Assembly: GCA_052139835.1 (NCBI GenBank)
Contig: JBKQVT010000174.1
Span: 1 to 64,000, forward strand
From: JBKQVT01 sp052139835
GTDB lineage: Bacteria; Planctomycetota; Planctomycetia; Pirellulales; Thermoguttaceae
Reading direction: 5' to 3'
DNA length: 64,000 nucleotides
The notes under the pieces were generated by a model that saw only the letters and a list, made by a program, of their open reading frames with translations, did not search any database and was not told the origin of the DNA. Made by a program: the position numbers and the translations under genes. Positions 48,481 to 58,576 of the stretch are shown in pieces. Numbering within the stretch: the stretch's first letter is position 1; each line of letters begins with the position of its first letter.

Positions 48481-51400
48481 ATGTTGCGGCACGCTTGGCT
48501 GGCGATGCTTCTGGCGGCCCTGGGCCCTGCAGCGGCCCTGGGCGCGCAGACCCTGCAAGTCGACATCTTGCGATGCGAATACCTCCACGACCCCTTGGGC
48601 ATCGACGCCGCGCAGCCGCGGCTAAGCTGGACGCTGCGATCCGACGTCCGCGGCCAGCGGCAGACCGCCTACCAAGTGCTGGTGGCCTCGTCGCCCGAGT
48701 TGCTTCAAGGCCAGCAGGGCGACCTCTGGGACAGCGGCCGCGTTTCCTCCGACGAGACGGCCCAGGTGGTCTACGCCGGCAAGCCCTTGCCGTCGCGGCA
48801 GGCGTGCTTCTGGAAGGTCCGCGCTTGGGACCGCGACGGCACGCCGAGCGCTTGGAGTCCGCCGGCCCGTTGGGAAATGGGCCTGCTGCGGCCCGGCGAC
48901 TGGTCGGCCCGCTGGATCGGCGCCGACCTGGAGGTCGATCCGGCCGTGGCCGCCGAGTCGCTCACCGGCGCCCGGTGGATCTGGTTCCCCGAGCCGGGGG
49001 CCGACTTGAAGCGGAACACGCCGGCCGGCACGCGCTACTTCCGCCGGCACGTCGTCGTTCCGTCTGAGGCCAAACTCGACTATGCCTGGCTGACGCTCAC
49101 GGTCGATTGCTGCTACACCCTCGTGGTCAACGGCAAGCAGGTGGGCCAGGTCGACGGCGAGTTCAGTTGGTGCGCGCCGCGGCGATACGACCTCAGGGCG
49201 TTGCTCGTGCCAGGCGACAACGTGCTGGCGGTCGAGGCCATCAGCAAGCGGGGGGTGGCGGGGCTGTGCGCCAAGCTCTCGCTCGGCTATCCCGGCAAGG
49301 AGCCGGTGGTCCTCTTCAGCGACCGGCAATGGAAGACCGCCGCCGGGAAGGCCGAGGGTTGGACCGCCGTGGACTTCGACGCCAGCCGCTGGAAGGCGGC
49401 CGCCGAAATCGTGCCGATGGGCCAATCGCCGTGGGGAAGCGACGCCAACCGCACGCCGTCGCAGTCGCCCATCCTCCACAAGACGATGAAGCTTGCCGAC
49501 AAGCCGATCGCCACGGCGCGGCTCTACGCCACGGCGCTGGGCCTCTACGAGCTGCGGATCAACGGCCGCCGCGTCGGCAACCACGCGATGGCCCCCGACT
49601 GGACCGATTATGACAAGCGCGTCCGCTACCAGGTCTACGACGTTGGCGGCTTGCTGCAGCCCGGCCAGAACGCCCTGGCCGCCCTGCTGGGCAACGGCCG
49701 GTATTGCGGCCACATGGGCTTCGGCAGGCTCCAGCAGTGGGGCAAAGAGCCGGCCCTGCTGGCCCAGCTCGAAGTGACCTACCGCGACGGCAGCACGCAG
49801 CGGATCGTGACGGACGCGAGTTGGCGAGTCCATGGCAGCCCGATCCTCGCCTCCGATCTCATGGTGGGCGAATCGTACGACGCGCGGCGGGAGTTGCCCG
49901 GCTGGGACGAGCCGGGATTGGACGACGCCGCGTGGGCGGCGGCCAAGCTGCGCAAGCCATCGCACGGCCCGCTGGAAGGCCAGGTGATGGAGCCGGTCCG
50001 CGAGTTGGCCGGACTCCAACCCAAGACGATCCGCGAGGCGGCGCCGGGGCGCTGGATTTTCGATCTGGGCCAGAACATGGTGGGAGTGGTGTGCCTGCAG
50101 GTCGCGGCCCCGGCCGGCACCCGGCTGGTGCTGCGGCACGCCGAGATGCTCAATCCCGACGGCACGATCTATACGGAGAATCTCCGCTGCGCGGCGGCGA
50201 CCGACACCTACGTGTGCCGCGGCGGCGGGCCGGAAATGTGGCAGCCGCGGTTCACCCTCCACGGTTTCCGCTACGTGGAATTGACCGGCCTGCCCGGCAA
50301 GCCGGACCGGGAGACCGTCAACGGCGTGGTCATCGGCAGCGACACGCCGCGGGCGGGCCGCTTCGAGTGTTCCGATCCGCGGATCAACCAGTTGCAAGCG
50401 AACATCGAGTGGGGACAGCGGGGGAATTACCTTAGCGTTCCCACCGACTGCCCGCAGCGCGATGAGCGGATGGGTTGGATGGGCGACGCCCAGGTGTTTA
50501 TCGGCACGGCCGCCTGCAACGCGGACGTGGCGGCCTTCTTCACCAAGTGGCTCCTCGACGTCGACGATGCCCAGATGCCCGACGGCGCCTTTACCAACGT
50601 CTCGCCGAGTCCGGAGCACGGCCACGGCACGCCCGCCTGGGGCGACGCCGGCGTGATCTGTCCCTGGACGATTTATCAAGTCTACGGCGACCGGCGGGTG
50701 CTCCAGCGGCACCTGCCGGCGATGACCCGCTGGATCCAATGGTGCCGCACGCAGAGCACCGGGTTGATTCGCGACAAGGACCGCGGCGGCGACTTCGGCG
50801 ACTGGCTTTCGATCAAGGCCGACACGCCCAACGACGTGATCGGTACCGCCTACTTCGCCTACTCCACGAGACTCGTGGCGAAATCCTACGAGGCCCTCGG
50901 CAAGAGCGCGGAGGCCGCCGAGTACGAACGACTCTTCCAGGACATCAAGGCGGCCTTCAATAAGCGTTACGTGGCCGCCGACGGCCGCATCCACGGCAAT
51001 ACCCAATGCTGCTACGCCATGGCCCTGCGGTTCGACCTTCTGCCCGCGGAGCTGCGGCCCAAGGCGGCCCAGTACCTCGAAGACGACATCAAGGCCAAGG
51101 GGTGGCACCTTTCCACCGGCTTCGTCGGCGTCAGCTACTTGTTGCCCGTGCTGACCGAGGCGGGCAAGCTCGACACGGCCTACCGGCTGCTCATGCAGGA
51201 CACGTTTCCCTCCTGGCTCTTCTCGGTCAAGCACGGCGCTACCACGGTCTGGGAGCGCTGGGACGGCTGGACGCCCGAGCGGGGGTTTCAGGACCCGAAC
51301 ATGAACTCCTTCAATCACTACGCGCTGGGCTCGTGCGGCCGATGGCTCTTCGACACGGTGGCCGGCATCGGACTGGACCCCGCCCGGCCCGGCTACCGGC

Positions 51401-51699
51401 ACATCCTCATCCATCCGCGGCCCGGCGGTGGCCTGACTTGGGCAAAGGCCTTTTACCGCTCGATCCGCGGACCGATCGCCACCGAGTGGAGTTTCCGCAG
51501 CGACGGCACGCTCGCGCTGGGCGTGACCATTCCCGTGGGCGCCACGGCGACGGTTTACCTGCCGGCCAGCGATCCGCGATCACTGCGGGAATCCGGCAAG
51601 CCGCTCCAAGACGCCGAGGGCGTGCGGCTTTTACGCAGGGAGGGGGCTTGCGCCGTGCTGGAAATCGGCTCCGGCAGCTACCATTTTCAGGCCCGCTGA
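48481..51699 (+). CDS. Alpha-L-rhamnosidase (GH78), exported
   Basis: A 1072-residue secreted glycoside hydrolase that would release terminal L-rhamnose from plant or algal polysaccharides and glycosides. A signal peptide ends near ALGAQ. Beta-sandwich domains come first (N-terminal domain with LRCEYLHDPLGIDAAQPRLSW, then the carbohydrate-binding-like rhamnosidase domain). The (alpha/alpha)6 catalytic barrel follows, with the family motif TDCPQRDERMGWMGDAQVF holding catalytic acidic residues, and WERWDGWTPERGF. A C-terminal beta-sandwich closes the protein. Length is typical for GH78. GGGGGAGA precedes ATG 48481. Confidence 0.93.
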   Translation: MLRHAWLAMLLAALGPAAALGAQTLQVDILRCEYLHDPLGIDAAQPRLSWTLRSDVRGQRQTAYQVLVASSPELLQGQQGDLWDSGRVSSDETAQVVYAGKPLPSRQACFWKVRAWDRDGTPSAWSPPARWEMGLLRPGDWSARWIGADLEVDPAVAAESLTGARWIWFPEPGADLKRNTPAGTRYFRRHVVVPSEAKLDYAWLTLTVDCCYTLVVNGKQVGQVDGEFSWCAPRRYDLRALLVPGDNVLAVEAISKRGVAGLCAKLSLGYPGKEPVVLFSDRQWKTAAGKAEGWTAVDFDASRWKAAAEIVPMGQSPWGSDANRTPSQSPILHKTMKLADKPIATARLYATALGLYELRINGRRVGNHAMAPDWTDYDKRVRYQVYDVGGLLQPGQNALAALLGNGRYCGHMGFGRLQQWGKEPALLAQLEVTYRDGSTQRIVTDASWRVHGSPILASDLMVGESYDARRELPGWDEPGLDDAAWAAAKLRKPSHGPLEGQVMEPVRELAGLQPKTIREAAPGRWIFDLGQNMVGVVCLQVAAPAGTRLVLRHAEMLNPDGTIYTENLRCAAATDTYVCRGGGPEMWQPRFTLHGFRYVELTGLPGKPDRETVNGVVIGSDTPRAGRFECSDPRINQLQANIEWGQRGNYLSVPTDCPQRDERMGWMGDAQVFIGTAACNADVAAFFTKWLLDVDDAQMPDGAFTNVSPSPEHGHGTPAWGDAGVICPWTIYQVYGDRRVLQRHLPAMTRWIQWCRTQSTGLIRDKDRGGDFGDWLSIKADTPNDVIGTAYFAYSTRLVAKSYEALGKSAEAAEYERLFQDIKAAFNKRYVAADGRIHGNTQCCYAMALRFDLLPAELRPKAAQYLEDDIKAKGWHLSTGFVGVSYLLPVLTEAGKLDTAYRLLMQDTFPSWLFSVKHGATTVWERWDGWTPERGFQDPNMNSFNHYALGSCGRWLFDTVAGIGLDPARPGYRHILIHPRPGGGLTWAKAFYRSIRGPIATEWSFRSDGTLALGVTIPVGATATVYLPASDPRSLRESGKPLQDAEGVRLLRREGACAVLEIGSGSYHFQAR

Positions 51700-52197
51700 G
51701 GGTGGCATTTCTCGCATGAAGGGGTTGTTTTCTGCGGCCGCGCCGGGCGAAGGGGGCAGTTTTATTTCCGTGGCCTTCTGCCAAAAAATCGCGACAGTCC
51801 CCACCGGCGCGGCCGGCGAGATTCTCTTTGCCAAGAACGCCGCTATCGGGTATCCTGAATTTCTTGTCGTCGAGCACGTCGCAAGATTGCTTCCGTGCTA
51901 GCACTGGCAGCATCACGAGTCGGCTCCTCAAAAAATCAGTGTTGGTGCTTTTCCCGGTTGAAGCTACATTGAGTTTGCAACAGTTACAAACCCGCCGGCC
52001 CACGGCGACGCGTTCCTGGCGTAGGGGCAGATGGCAAGCCCCCGCCGGGCAAGAGTTTGAGTCGCCGGGCCGCGACGGGGGAAGATGGTCCTTGCGATTG
52101 GCTCGTGGTTTGCTCCCGCCTCGCCCAAGGCGGCAGAACCTCAGGCCCCAAGGATGGGGTCGATTCCTCTCCTTCTCAAATGGGAGATAGGTGAAGC
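51700..52197. other. 498-base intergenic region, no gene seen
   Basis: Open frames here are short and lack protein character and ribosome sites. The region contains no long palindrome. It presumably holds the rhamnosidase terminator and the promoter of the metallopeptidase gene, neither of which I can locate. Confidence 0.4.
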
Positions 52198-53208
52198 ATG
52201 GAAGCACGTCTCTTCCGGGCCCTCGTATTGGCGGCCCTGCTGCTGGTTGCGATGGGTGCCCGCTTTCAGAGCACCAATTACACTGTCGAGACTGCCGACG
52301 CGAAACTCGCCGAGCAGTTCGCCAAGGCGGCGGAGAAAGACCGCCACGACCTGGCCATGCTGTGGCTGGGACAGACCATGCCCAACTGGTCGCAACCCTG
52401 CCTGATGACGGTCGAGGTCGGTCCGCACCTGGGGGCGGGCGGGGCCACGACGTTCATGTTCGACCACGGCGAGGTCTTCGGCTGGCGGATGAACATCCAA
52501 GGCTCGGCGGAGCGGATTATCGATTCCGTCCTGCCGCACGAGGTTACACACATGGTGTTTGCCACGCATTTTCGCCGCCCCCTGCCCCGCTGGGCCGACG
52601 AGGGCGGGGCGACGAGCATGGAATGCCCCAGCGAGAAGGCCAAGCACCGCGCCATGCTGTTGCAGTTTCTCCACACCGGGCGGGGGATCGCCTTCAGCCA
52701 GATGTTCGAGATGACCGAGTATCCGCCCGACGTCATGCCGCTGTATGCGCAGGGCTATTCGCTGGCCGAGTACATGATTCAGCACGGCGGCCGCCGCAAG
52801 TACGTGCAGTTTCTCGACGAAGCCCTGGCGAACAACCAGTGGTCGGCGGCCGTCCAACGGCACTACGGCATGACGGATCTGGCCACCTTGCAGAACACCT
52901 GGCTGGCCTGGGTCCGCGACGGCTTTCCGGAGCCGCCGGCCGCGACGACGGCCGTGGCGGCGGCGGTGCCGAAGGGATCGGCGGCCGACGGCCGGCGGCC
53001 GCGGCCCGCTCCGAACCTGGTTTACCATTTGGCCGGCAAGGCCGAGCCGCTGCCCGCCAAGGCCGAGGCGCTGCCGGCCGATGGTTGGCACCCCTCGGGC
53101 ACGGCGGTTCAGGCGGTTGGCGTCCGGCAGGCTTCTTCGCCGCCGGGGAGCGATCCGCAGGCCGTCCCGCCCGCCCGGTCGCCGGCGGTGGAACCGAAAG
53201 CGGAGTAG
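52198..53208 (+). CDS. Exported zinc metallopeptidase (gluzincin type)
   Basis: A 336-residue protein with a signal peptide (1-20) and a peptidase MA-like domain. The zinc site is HEVTH (HEXXH) in SVLPHEVTHMVFATHF, and the third ligand is the glutamate in RWADEGGATSME about 20 residues later. The region YAQGYSLAEYMIQHGGRRKY is conserved in this group. After residue ~245 the sequence becomes a low-complexity Pro/Ala tail. Substrates are unknown; the protein is probably periplasmic or surface-exposed. GGTGA lies before ATG 52198. Confidence 0.85.
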   Translation: MEARLFRALVLAALLLVAMGARFQSTNYTVETADAKLAEQFAKAAEKDRHDLAMLWLGQTMPNWSQPCLMTVEVGPHLGAGGATTFMFDHGEVFGWRMNIQGSAERIIDSVLPHEVTHMVFATHFRRPLPRWADEGGATSMECPSEKAKHRAMLLQFLHTGRGIAFSQMFEMTEYPPDVMPLYAQGYSLAEYMIQHGGRRKYVQFLDEALANNQWSAAVQRHYGMTDLATLQNTWLAWVRDGFPEPPAATTAVAAAVPKGSAADGRRPRPAPNLVYHLAGKAEPLPAKAEALPADGWHPSGTAVQAVGVRQASSPPGSDPQAVPPARSPAVEPKAE

Positions 53209-53427
53209 GGACTGGGGGGTTGGGGACTTAGACCAAATCGGAAGTCGGAAAAGACATCGTCCGCTACCCCTTCCGAATTCCGCGTTCCGAATTCCGAATT
53301 TTCCCCGCTTCCGCCCGCCGCCCTCCGCCTTTCTCTAATTCCCACTTCCTAAACTGCAATCCCTCCCTCTTCTTCCCGGCAAACCCAGCTTGCGGCATTC
53401 GTTAGGGTTTTGTAAAGTAACGAAGCC

Positions 53428-54549
53428 ATGCATCTCCAATTCGCCCAGCAGAAAACGGAATCTCTGCCATCGGCTGTAGCCACGCCACCCAGGAATGGGG
53501 GCTCGCCGCGGGTCTTGTTGGCCGGCAAGATTACGGGGATGGCGGCCCCAGGCTGGAAAGAAGCGCACATGCTCGGCCTGGCCCGCGCGCTGCCGGCGGT
53601 GGGAGTGGCGGCGCGGCTGTGGCGCCCCTGGGAGGATTCGCTGGCCGAGGCCGACTGTCTGCACGTCTTCGGCAGTCTGCCGGAGCACTTGCCGGTGGTC
53701 GAGGCCGCCCGGCGGCAGCATCTGCCCGTGGCGCTTTCGACGATGGACTGGCACGGCGGCAGCGACGGCCTGGGGCAGTTTCCGCCGGTGAGGGGGGGAT
53801 TGGCGGTCTGCGCCCGGCTGCTCGGATGGACGGCTCGCTCGCCCTGGCGCTCGTGGCGGCGGCGGCTCTATCAGAGCGTCGATCTGTTGCTGCCGCACAC
53901 CCACGCCGAGGCGCAGCAATTGCTGAACTATTTTCGCGTACCGGCCCCGCGGGTGCATATCATTCCCGGCGCCGCCGATCCGCAGCTTGCCGCCGCCGAT
54001 CCCGAGCCCTTTGCCCAATTGGTCGGCGGCCGCAACTTCGTCCTCTACCTGGGCCCCATCGAACCGCGCGGCAATCAACTCGGCTTCCTCTGGGCGATGC
54101 GTGCCAGCGACGTGCCGGTGGTGGTGCTGGGCGACGTGTCGCCGGGCTACCCCTGGTACTTGGAAGAGTGCCGCCACGCGGCCGGCCCCCGCGTGCAGTT
54201 CGTGCAGAACCTCCGCCGCGACGATCCCCTGCTGGCCAGCGCCTATGCGGCCTGCGGCTGCGTGGTGCTGGGCAGTTGGCAGGAGTCGTCCTGTTGCGCC
54301 GCGTTGGAGGCGGGGATGTCGGGCACCCCCCTGGTGCTGCCGGAGGGGAGTTGCGCGGGCGAATATTTCGGCCGCGCCGCCTTCTACGTGAACCCCCGCG
54401 ACCTGCCCGGCATCCGCCGCGCCGTGTCGGCCGCCCTGGCCCGCGGACGAAGCCCCAGCCTCGCCGGCCACGTGCAAACCTATTTCTCCTGGAACGCGGT
54501 AGCCAAGGCGACGCGGGCAGCGTATGATTCCATGCTGAGCCGCCGATAA
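53428..54549 (+). CDS. Glycosyltransferase (GT4-like)
   Basis: A 373-residue protein with the GT-B fold of family 4 glycosyltransferases. Visible features are the N-terminal glycine-containing strand VLLAGKITGMAAPGWKEAHML, the mid-region VHIIPGAADPQL, then FVLYLGPIEPRGNQ, VVVLGDVSPGY, and the donor-site EX7E-like region SWQESSCCAALEAGMSGTPLV. It transfers a sugar from a nucleotide sugar; donor and acceptor cannot be told. The ribosome site before ATG 53428 is weak. The gap upstream (53209-53427) holds an iterated TTCCGAATTCCG repeat around 53268-53300. Confidence 0.85.
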   Translation: MHLQFAQQKTESLPSAVATPPRNGGSPRVLLAGKITGMAAPGWKEAHMLGLARALPAVGVAARLWRPWEDSLAEADCLHVFGSLPEHLPVVEAARRQHLPVALSTMDWHGGSDGLGQFPPVRGGLAVCARLLGWTARSPWRSWRRRLYQSVDLLLPHTHAEAQQLLNYFRVPAPRVHIIPGAADPQLAAADPEPFAQLVGGRNFVLYLGPIEPRGNQLGFLWAMRASDVPVVVLGDVSPGYPWYLEECRHAAGPRVQFVQNLRRDDPLLASAYAACGCVVLGSWQESSCCAALEAGMSGTPLVLPEGSCAGEYFGRAAFYVNPRDLPGIRRAVSAALARGRSPSLAGHVQTYFSWNAVAKATRAAYDSMLSRR

Positions 54550-54558
54550 GACGCAGCC

Positions 54559-54752
54559 ATGATTGCCCTGAGCCAAGAGCCCAAAGAGCCCGACGTTCCC
54601 CCCACGCTGCGGTTGGCCCGCCGCCTGGTGGCCTCGCGGCTGCTCGCCGGCCGCACGCCAGCGGCCGAAGGCGCCGGCCGTGGCCGGACCTGGAAACTTT
54701 TGCTCCTAGCGGCCGTGGCGGCGGCGATCCTCGCGGCCTGCTGCACCCATTG

Positions 54753-54768
<16 letters not shown>
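54559..54768 (+). CDS. Small single-helix membrane protein
   Basis: A 69-residue protein with a polar, arginine-rich N-terminal half (about 45 residues) and a C-terminal membrane helix (WKLLLLAAVAAAILAACC). No family is recognised. It begins nine bases after the glycosyltransferase stop, so it is probably in the same operon. Its final codons and stop (GGAATCTGGTAG) lie inside a 17-base direct repeat whose second copy stands immediately before the protease gene. This suggests the two genes were originally adjacent and were separated by an insertion. Confidence 0.6.
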
Positions 54769-54897
<129 letters not shown>

Positions 54898-54898
54898 C

Positions 54899-55930
54899 AT
54901 GAGCCGCCTTCTGCCGTATGCGCTGGTCGCGGCCGCCTGCTGGGCGGCGACGGCCGGAAGACTCGCCGCCGAGGAACCCACTTATTTCGACGACGAGAAA
55001 TTCGCCGCCGATTTCTCCCGGAAACTGATCGACTTGGCCAAACAGGGCAAGTGCCTGAAGGCCGAAGAGTTCCAGCGCAAGCTGACCCACGGCCCCGCCA
55101 AGGTCGCCTGGAAGCAGCCCGGCCCCCATGCCATGACCCCCAAGGAAGTCTATCAGCACGCCCTGCCGGCCGTCTTCGTGCTCGGCTCCGTGCAGCAAAC
55201 GCCGGAGAAGCCCGGCCAGTGGCAGGACGGCCGCCTGGCCACTGCCTGGGCCGTGACCGAAGACGGCGTGCTGGTGACCAACTGGCACGTCTTCGACAAG
55301 ATGGGCAAGGAATGTTATGGCGTCGTCAACCACAAGGGCGAAGTCTTCCCCGTCGTCGACGCCCTGGGCGCCGACCCCACGGCCGATATCGCCCTCATCC
55401 GCATCGCCGGCAAGGGCTTCACCCCCTTGCCGCTGGCGGCCGACGAGAAGGTGGGGGCCTGGGTCGGCGTGCTCAGCCATCCGGGCAACCAGTTTTTCAC
55501 CTTCACCCAAGGGCACGTGACCCGCTACACGCAGAACACCATCGACGGCAAGCGGCAGCGGTGGATGTCGCTCTCGGCCGATTTCGCCTACGGTTCCAGC
55601 GGCGGCCCGGTGCTGAACCGCTTCGGCGCCGTGGTCGGCATGGCCACAGTCACCGCCAATATCGATTATCCGCTGGACGAGGTGTCGGCGGAATCGCCTG
55701 GGGACGACAAGGTGGGCCCACCGAAGCCCCCGGAGAAACCGCTCCACAAGAGCGTGGACAAGGGCGTTTCCACGGCCGCTCCGAAACCGGAAAAGGCCGC
55801 CGAGGGGCAGCCTCCGGCGGAGGCCGACACGTCGCTGGTGCAGATGGTGGTAAAGCTGGCCGTGCCGGGCCGGACGATTGAGGAGTTTTGCACGGAGCCG
55901 CCGGCGTCCCAGTCGGCTGGGAAGAAATAG
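54899..55930 (+). CDS. Trypsin-like serine protease, exported
   Basis: A 343-residue protein with a signal peptide (1-21) and an S1C/trypsin-2-like domain. The catalytic triad is visible: His in TNWHVFDK, Asp in DPTADIALIRI, Ser in FAYGSSGGPVLNR. The region around GVLSHPGNQFFTFTQGHV is typical. No PDZ domain follows; the C-terminus is Pro/Lys-rich and ends with an acidic linker and a short tail. It is likely a periplasmic quality-control or processing protease. The ATG at 54899 directly follows the direct repeat of the palindromic element, so its own ribosome site is poor. Confidence 0.85.
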   Translation: MSRLLPYALVAAACWAATAGRLAAEEPTYFDDEKFAADFSRKLIDLAKQGKCLKAEEFQRKLTHGPAKVAWKQPGPHAMTPKEVYQHALPAVFVLGSVQQTPEKPGQWQDGRLATAWAVTEDGVLVTNWHVFDKMGKECYGVVNHKGEVFPVVDALGADPTADIALIRIAGKGFTPLPLAADEKVGAWVGVLSHPGNQFFTFTQGHVTRYTQNTIDGKRQRWMSLSADFAYGSSGGPVLNRFGAVVGMATVTANIDYPLDEVSAESPGDDKVGPPKPPEKPLHKSVDKGVSTAAPKPEKAAEGQPPAEADTSLVQMVVKLAVPGRTIEEFCTEPPASQSAGKK

Positions 55931-56162
55931 CTATCGGTCTTCCGCTCGATCGATTTCCTCTGGCCCTCTTGTGCAAGCGGTAGGTTATGCCTTAGCATAG
56001 CGCTGTGCGTTACAAGAGGTTACGCCATTTGGGCCACACCTTCGTAAGGCGGGTCGAGCGGAGCGAACCCCAACTTCAGCGAACGCTGCCAATTTCGGCA
56101 AGAACAAGCTCTTGCAAGCTTGTAGTATGGCGGGGAGCACCGGCCGGTTTTGAGGAGCCAAA

Positions 56163-56429
56163 ATGAATAGAAAAGCCATTCTTGTAACCTTGCTGATCGT
56201 GGGAATCGTTTTGTGTACTGGGCCATTGTGGGGCGTTCTTGCCGGGCTAATCAGCATGATGCACACGTTCGGGAGCGGCGGCCCCATCCGATCGGAAGAC
56301 GTCGCACGCGGCATACAAACGACCCTGGTGTTGACAACCGCCGGCTGGATTGCGCTGCCGTTCGGCTTGGGCGCGGTGATCGGGACCTCGCTCCTCCTGG
56401 CCCGCATCAGGAAGAAGACGCCCACCTGA
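56163..56429 (+). CDS. Small two-helix membrane protein, weakly MotA/ExbB-like
   Basis: An 88-residue protein with two helices (AILVTLLIVGIVLCTGPLWGVLAG and TTLVLTTAGWIALPFGLGAVIG) and a basic C-terminus. The segment GIQTTLVLTTAGWIALPFG resembles the end of the MotA/TolQ/ExbB proton-channel domain, where a conserved TTA-G-hydrophobic-IP pattern occurs, but the protein is much shorter than that family. It may be a truncated or reduced member; function unknown. GAGGAG lies six bases before ATG 56163. Confidence 0.6.
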   Translation: MNRKAILVTLLIVGIVLCTGPLWGVLAGLISMMHTFGSGGPIRSEDVARGIQTTLVLTTAGWIALPFGLGAVIGTSLLLARIRKKTPT

Positions 56430-56596
56430 TAGCAGATAAAGAAGATTCACCGCGGAGGCAGGGAGAGATTGGCGCGGCGTAACCGCAACCAAGGCGTTTG
56501 CTGAAGAAGACGCGCTCTTGAAAACCTGCAATACAGAGGAGGAGGCGAGGAGCAAGGTTGAACGCGTGTTGTCCTTTCACCTTCCCCCTTCCTTTC

Positions 56597-56669
<73 letters not shown>

Positions 56670-56672
56670 GTT

Positions 56673-56827
56673 ATGGAAAACCCAGCCATCGCTATCGCGA
56701 CTTCATCGAGGGCATCAAGCTCGGCCTGCCCTGGGAGGACGCGCTGAAGAAGGCCTACGGGCTGACGCCTGCCGACCTGGTGCGGCTCTATGGCCAAACC
56801 ATCGGCATCCCCGACCTGAGGCCGTAG
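56673..56827 (+). pseudogene. 3' remnant of a protein gene next to tRNA-Met
   Basis: Three bases after the tRNA, an open frame encodes about 50 clearly protein-like residues, including RYRDFIEGIKLGLPWEDAL and YGLTPADLVRLYG, ending IGIPDLRP and a stop. It resembles the C-terminal end of peptidase-MA-like proteins, but no start or N-terminal part exists upstream, because the tRNA is there. I read it as a gene end left by a rearrangement at the tRNA. Confidence 0.55.
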
Positions 56828-57053
56828 CCGGTTTCCGTCGCCGAAGGCGGTCAAATGGCCTGGCCGCAAAACGACTGATTTTTGGGGAAGATCGGGGTGC
56901 GGAAAACGGCCCACGAACACGCCGCCTTGCGGTTGCGAGTTCTTCGCACAATCAGTTTGTAGACAACCGGCTCACTCGTTATACTACCGGTATCGGTGCG
57001 GAAACTGCGACCAACGCGGGCGGCATTTCGCAACCCTCGGGAACCACGTCGCT

Positions 57054-57542
57054 ATGGAAACTCTTCCCATGCCATCGCAGCGCCACCCCGCATTGTGCCG
57101 CCGATTCCCTCTGCTGCTGGTGCTCTTGTCTCTTGGTGGTGCGGGCTGTTCAAGTTCCTCGGAAGTGCGTGTGGATAAGCCGCTGGACCCCACGCACGAG
57201 AGGCTGGTAAAGATCTGCATGGCGTACGTGAGGTTCTCCGCGGAGGAGAAAACGCCGCCCCAGAATGCGAAAGAGTTGAAGCCGTTCTTGGCCGAGTTGG
57301 GCAATGCCGACGAGATCTTGCGATCGCCGCGCGACGGACAGCCGTTTGTCGTCTGCTGGGGCGTAGACATGACGCGGTCGCCGGCGTCTTGGGCCCAATC
57401 GACGCCCGTGGTGGTCTACGAGAGACAGGGCGCCGGCGGCCAACGCTATGTCATCACTGCTCCGTTCCGGAAGCTGGAGGTCCTGTCGGACCGGGAGTTT
57501 CGCCGCGCCAGTTTTCCTCCCGGATATAGTCCCGGTTTTTGA
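57054..57542 (+). CDS. Lipoprotein upstream of DUF1559 gene
   Basis: A 162-residue predicted lipoprotein. The signal ends in a lipobox (LSLGGAGC), followed by a serine-rich spacer and a small domain with TPPQNAKELKPFLAEL and LRSPRDGQPFVVCWGVD, a pattern found in planctomycete lipoproteins that sit beside DUF1559 genes. Function unknown. The DUF1559 gene begins 12 bases after its stop, so they form an operon. ATG 57054 is used; ATG 57069 would also keep the signal peptide. Confidence 0.75.
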   Translation: METLPMPSQRHPALCRRFPLLLVLLSLGGAGCSSSSEVRVDKPLDPTHERLVKICMAYVRFSAEEKTPPQNAKELKPFLAELGNADEILRSPRDGQPFVVCWGVDMTRSPASWAQSTPVVVYERQGAGGQRYVITAPFRKLEVLSDREFRRASFPPGYSPGF

Positions 57543-57554
57543 ACGAGGTCCGTG

Positions 57555-58538
57555 ATGCGAACACACCACCGTCCTCTTGCGGCCGTAAGGCCATCCGCAG
57601 TCCGCCTCCGCAAAGCCTTTACGCTCGTCGAGCTGTTGGCGGTCGTGGCGATCATCGGCATCCTCGTGGCCCTGCTGCTGCCGGCGGTGCAGTCGGTGCG
57701 AGAGGCGGGGCGGCGCACCCAATGCACCAACAATCTCAAGCAGGTCGGCCTGGCTTTCCATGGCCACCATGCGGTGATGGGGGCGTTCCCCAACGGAGGC
57801 AACGGCTACACCCCGTCGCGAACGATAAACGCCGCCGGCACTCCGGCGCTGTTTGACAACCAGGCTTGGTCCTGGGGCTACCAGATACTCCCCTATCTCG
57901 AGCAAACTCCGCTCTGGAGCAACACGAGCGACCAGGTGGTGGCTTCCACGCCGGTCGCCGCCTACTTCTGCCCGAGCCGTCGCAAGCCCACCGCGCTAAG
58001 CGGTGGACCGTGGCAGGTCGTGCCCTATCCCCGTGCCATGACGGACTATGCCGGCAATGCCGGGACCTCCAGCGTCGGCGGTGACGGCGGCGGCATTTAC
58101 GGCGACGGCAGCAAGGACGGCGTCGTCGTCAAACAGGGCACGCGAATAATTTCCCTGGCCGACGTGACCGACGGGGCGTCCTTTACGATCCTGGTGGGAG
58201 AGAAGCACATCAATCTATCCTTCGACCGCACCGAATGTGCGCCGGACGACAATGTCGGTTATGTCGGCGGTTTCCAGGACGACGTCGTCCGTTGGGGTGA
58301 CTACGGTCCGAATAGTTCTCTCCACTTGCCGCCGCAGCCGGATAATTATGGTCCACTCGACACCGGTGGTACGATCATCCCCCACATTTATCGCTTTGGT
58401 TCCTGCCACGCCGCAGGCACGCAATTCGTCTTCTGCGACGCCTCGGTGCAACTGATCCGCTATACGATCGATCCCGAGGTCTTCCGGCGGTTGAGTTCCC
58501 GCAATGACGGATTGACAATCGGCGCCGGGGACTACTGA
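57555..58538 (+). CDS. DUF1559 prepilin-like protein
   Basis: A 327-residue protein of the planctomycete-typical DUF1559 family. The N-terminus carries a type IV prepilin-like cleavage/methylation motif, KAFTLVELLAVVAIIGILVAL, which begins the single membrane helix. The body follows the family pattern: RRTQCTNNLKQVGLAFHGHH, ILPYLEQTPLWSN, CPSRR, and a C-terminal GSCHAAGTQFVFCDASVQLI. These proteins are thought to be exported and assembled by a type II secretion/pilus-like system; their function is unknown and they occur in many copies per genome. This copy is a strong taxonomic hint. GTG 57552 is an alternative start. Confidence 0.92.
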   Translation: MRTHHRPLAAVRPSAVRLRKAFTLVELLAVVAIIGILVALLLPAVQSVREAGRRTQCTNNLKQVGLAFHGHHAVMGAFPNGGNGYTPSRTINAAGTPALFDNQAWSWGYQILPYLEQTPLWSNTSDQVVASTPVAAYFCPSRRKPTALSGGPWQVVPYPRAMTDYAGNAGTSSVGGDGGGIYGDGSKDGVVVKQGTRIISLADVTDGASFTILVGEKHINLSFDRTECAPDDNVGYVGGFQDDVVRWGDYGPNSSLHLPPQPDNYGPLDTGGTIIPHIYRFGSCHAAGTQFVFCDASVQLIRYTIDPEVFRRLSSRNDGLTIGAGDY

Positions 58539-58576
58539 TCGAACACACCCACGGGGGCACGCCCGTCGCCCCCGCC

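Noticed and set aside
48622..51414. A 930-residue minus-strand frame
   Set aside because: It is antisense to the GH78 rhamnosidase, whose domains and catalytic motif are intact.
51716..51901. A 61-residue frame after the rhamnosidase
   Set aside because: It has no ribosome site, no recognisable family, and unconvincing protein character.
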